Virus record (IMG/VR): IMGVR_UViG_3300031702_000010 | Location: 1 to 47,089 of that record | Origin: a virus | Direction: 5' to 3' (one strand) | Length of the DNA: 47,089 nt | Shown here: one piece after another, positions 46,882 through 47,089 of the stretch | How the letters are laid out: each line of letters starts with the position of its first letter | Numbering within the stretch: the first letter of the stretch is position 1 | The notes under the pieces: model-generated | What the model saw: the letters and a program-made list of their open reading frames with translations, nothing else | The model's database searches: none | Told to the model about the DNA's origin: nothing | Program-made: the position numbers and the translations under genes

Positions 46882-47034
46882 CTAGTGACTGTAGCTAGTG
46901 GACATTGCACTTCGTATATCACACCTAGATATACCTATGTCTTTAAGTTCATTATCAGTCATACTAATAAGTTCTTTATAGTCTTGCCGTCTCTTATGAC
47001 TTAGCAAGTAACGTGTCCATAATTTCATCCACAT
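46882..47034 (-). CDS. DUF1127 (YjiS-like) small protein, 50 aa
   Basis: MWMKLWTRYLLSHKRRQDYK is basic; ELISMTDNELKDIGISRCDI matches the DUF1127 core EL--LSDRELxDIGxSRxDI. This family of small, Arg-rich proteins is common in alphaproteobacteria, with roles in RNA binding and nutrient adaptation. AAGGAG stands 6 bases before the ATG. It is the rightmost gene, with its own extended -10 promoter. It would be a rare case of the family on a phage, though this was not searched. Confidence 0.8.
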   Translation of the reverse strand: MWMKLWTRYLLSHKRRQDYKELISMTDNELKDIGISRCDIRSAMSTSYSH

Positions 47035-47064
47035 AGCTATCTCCTTATGTCTGTAGCTAGTGAT

Positions 47065-47088
47065 ATTATACCACCACTTAGTTAGTGG
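47065..47088 (-). promoter_or_regulatory. Promoter and overlapping half-sites for the DUF1127 gene
   Basis: TGGTATAAT on the minus strand (TATAAT at 47065-47070) is an extended -10; the -35 would lie at or beyond the window edge. CCACTTAGTTAGTGG (47074-47088) holds two facing half-sites. Confidence 0.65.
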
Positions 47089-47089
47089 C

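Noticed and set aside
1-47089. T7-like RNA polymerase gene, CRISPR array or insertion sequence
   Set aside because: No large single-subunit polymerase, no regularly spaced repeats and no transposase was seen in any frame.

Overview
The window is most of the genome of a tailed phage with a short, podovirus-type tail that infects an alphaproteobacterium, probably a marine one. The gene set is a tyrosine integrase, glutaredoxin, ThyX, separate T7-type primase and helicase, a family A DNA polymerase with a DnaJ-like zinc insertion, MazG, a B12-dependent ribonucleotide reductase and PhoH, followed by a leftward head-tail module. As remembered, this matches the marine HMO-2011-type podoviruses of SAR116 and roseobacters; the assignment rests on memory and was not searched. 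A 38-base stretch at 4908-4945 matches the 3' end of an alphaproteobacterial initiator tRNA-fMet gene and is the likely attP. No phage RNA polymerase is seen, and the promoters look sigma70-like, often with an extended -10.

Layout. Positions 1-2.0 kb hold a leftward module: a DUF932-type gene cut by the window edge, small unknown genes and a gp88-like gene. Nearly all of these carry the same ribosome-binding leader. Positions 2.1-17.5 kb hold the rightward early and replication region: integrase, nucleotide metabolism, primase, helicase, polymerase, a single-strand binding protein, two or three PD-(D/E)XK nucleases, MazG, ribonucleotide reductase, an RMF-like protein and PhoH. Opposing terminators lie at 17.53-17.65 kb. 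Everything right of them is leftward. Read in the direction of transcription it runs: DUF1127-like protein, small genes, terminase, portal, a SleB-like virion protein, scaffold, capsid, tail tube and nozzle proteins, tail fibre, a modification cassette, then endolysin, spanins and large internal virion proteins.

The most unusual part is 28.6-32.8 kb, directly behind the tail fibre. Three small proteins share an N-terminal MAYK-GST-VID module. Two of them end in alternating-cysteine tails (NCNCACYC and NCNCVCYC), one after a run of eight prolines. They are interleaved, with overlapping stop and start codons, with two Fe(II)/2-oxoglutarate oxygenases and a radical SAM protein with a complete SPASM domain. 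The tail fibre itself ends in three CxC pairs after its S74 chaperone. The inference is a phage-encoded post-translational modification system acting on small virion or tail-tip proteins, similar in logic to RiPP maturation.

Regulation. A half-site of the form TTAGTnnGTGG (reverse CCACnnACTAA) recurs in intergenic regions, twice as a pair exactly 22 bases apart around a TATAAT box. Three GC-rich hairpins containing GCCAGGG sit at or near promoters. Many genes overlap by 1-14 bases, which suggests translational coupling.
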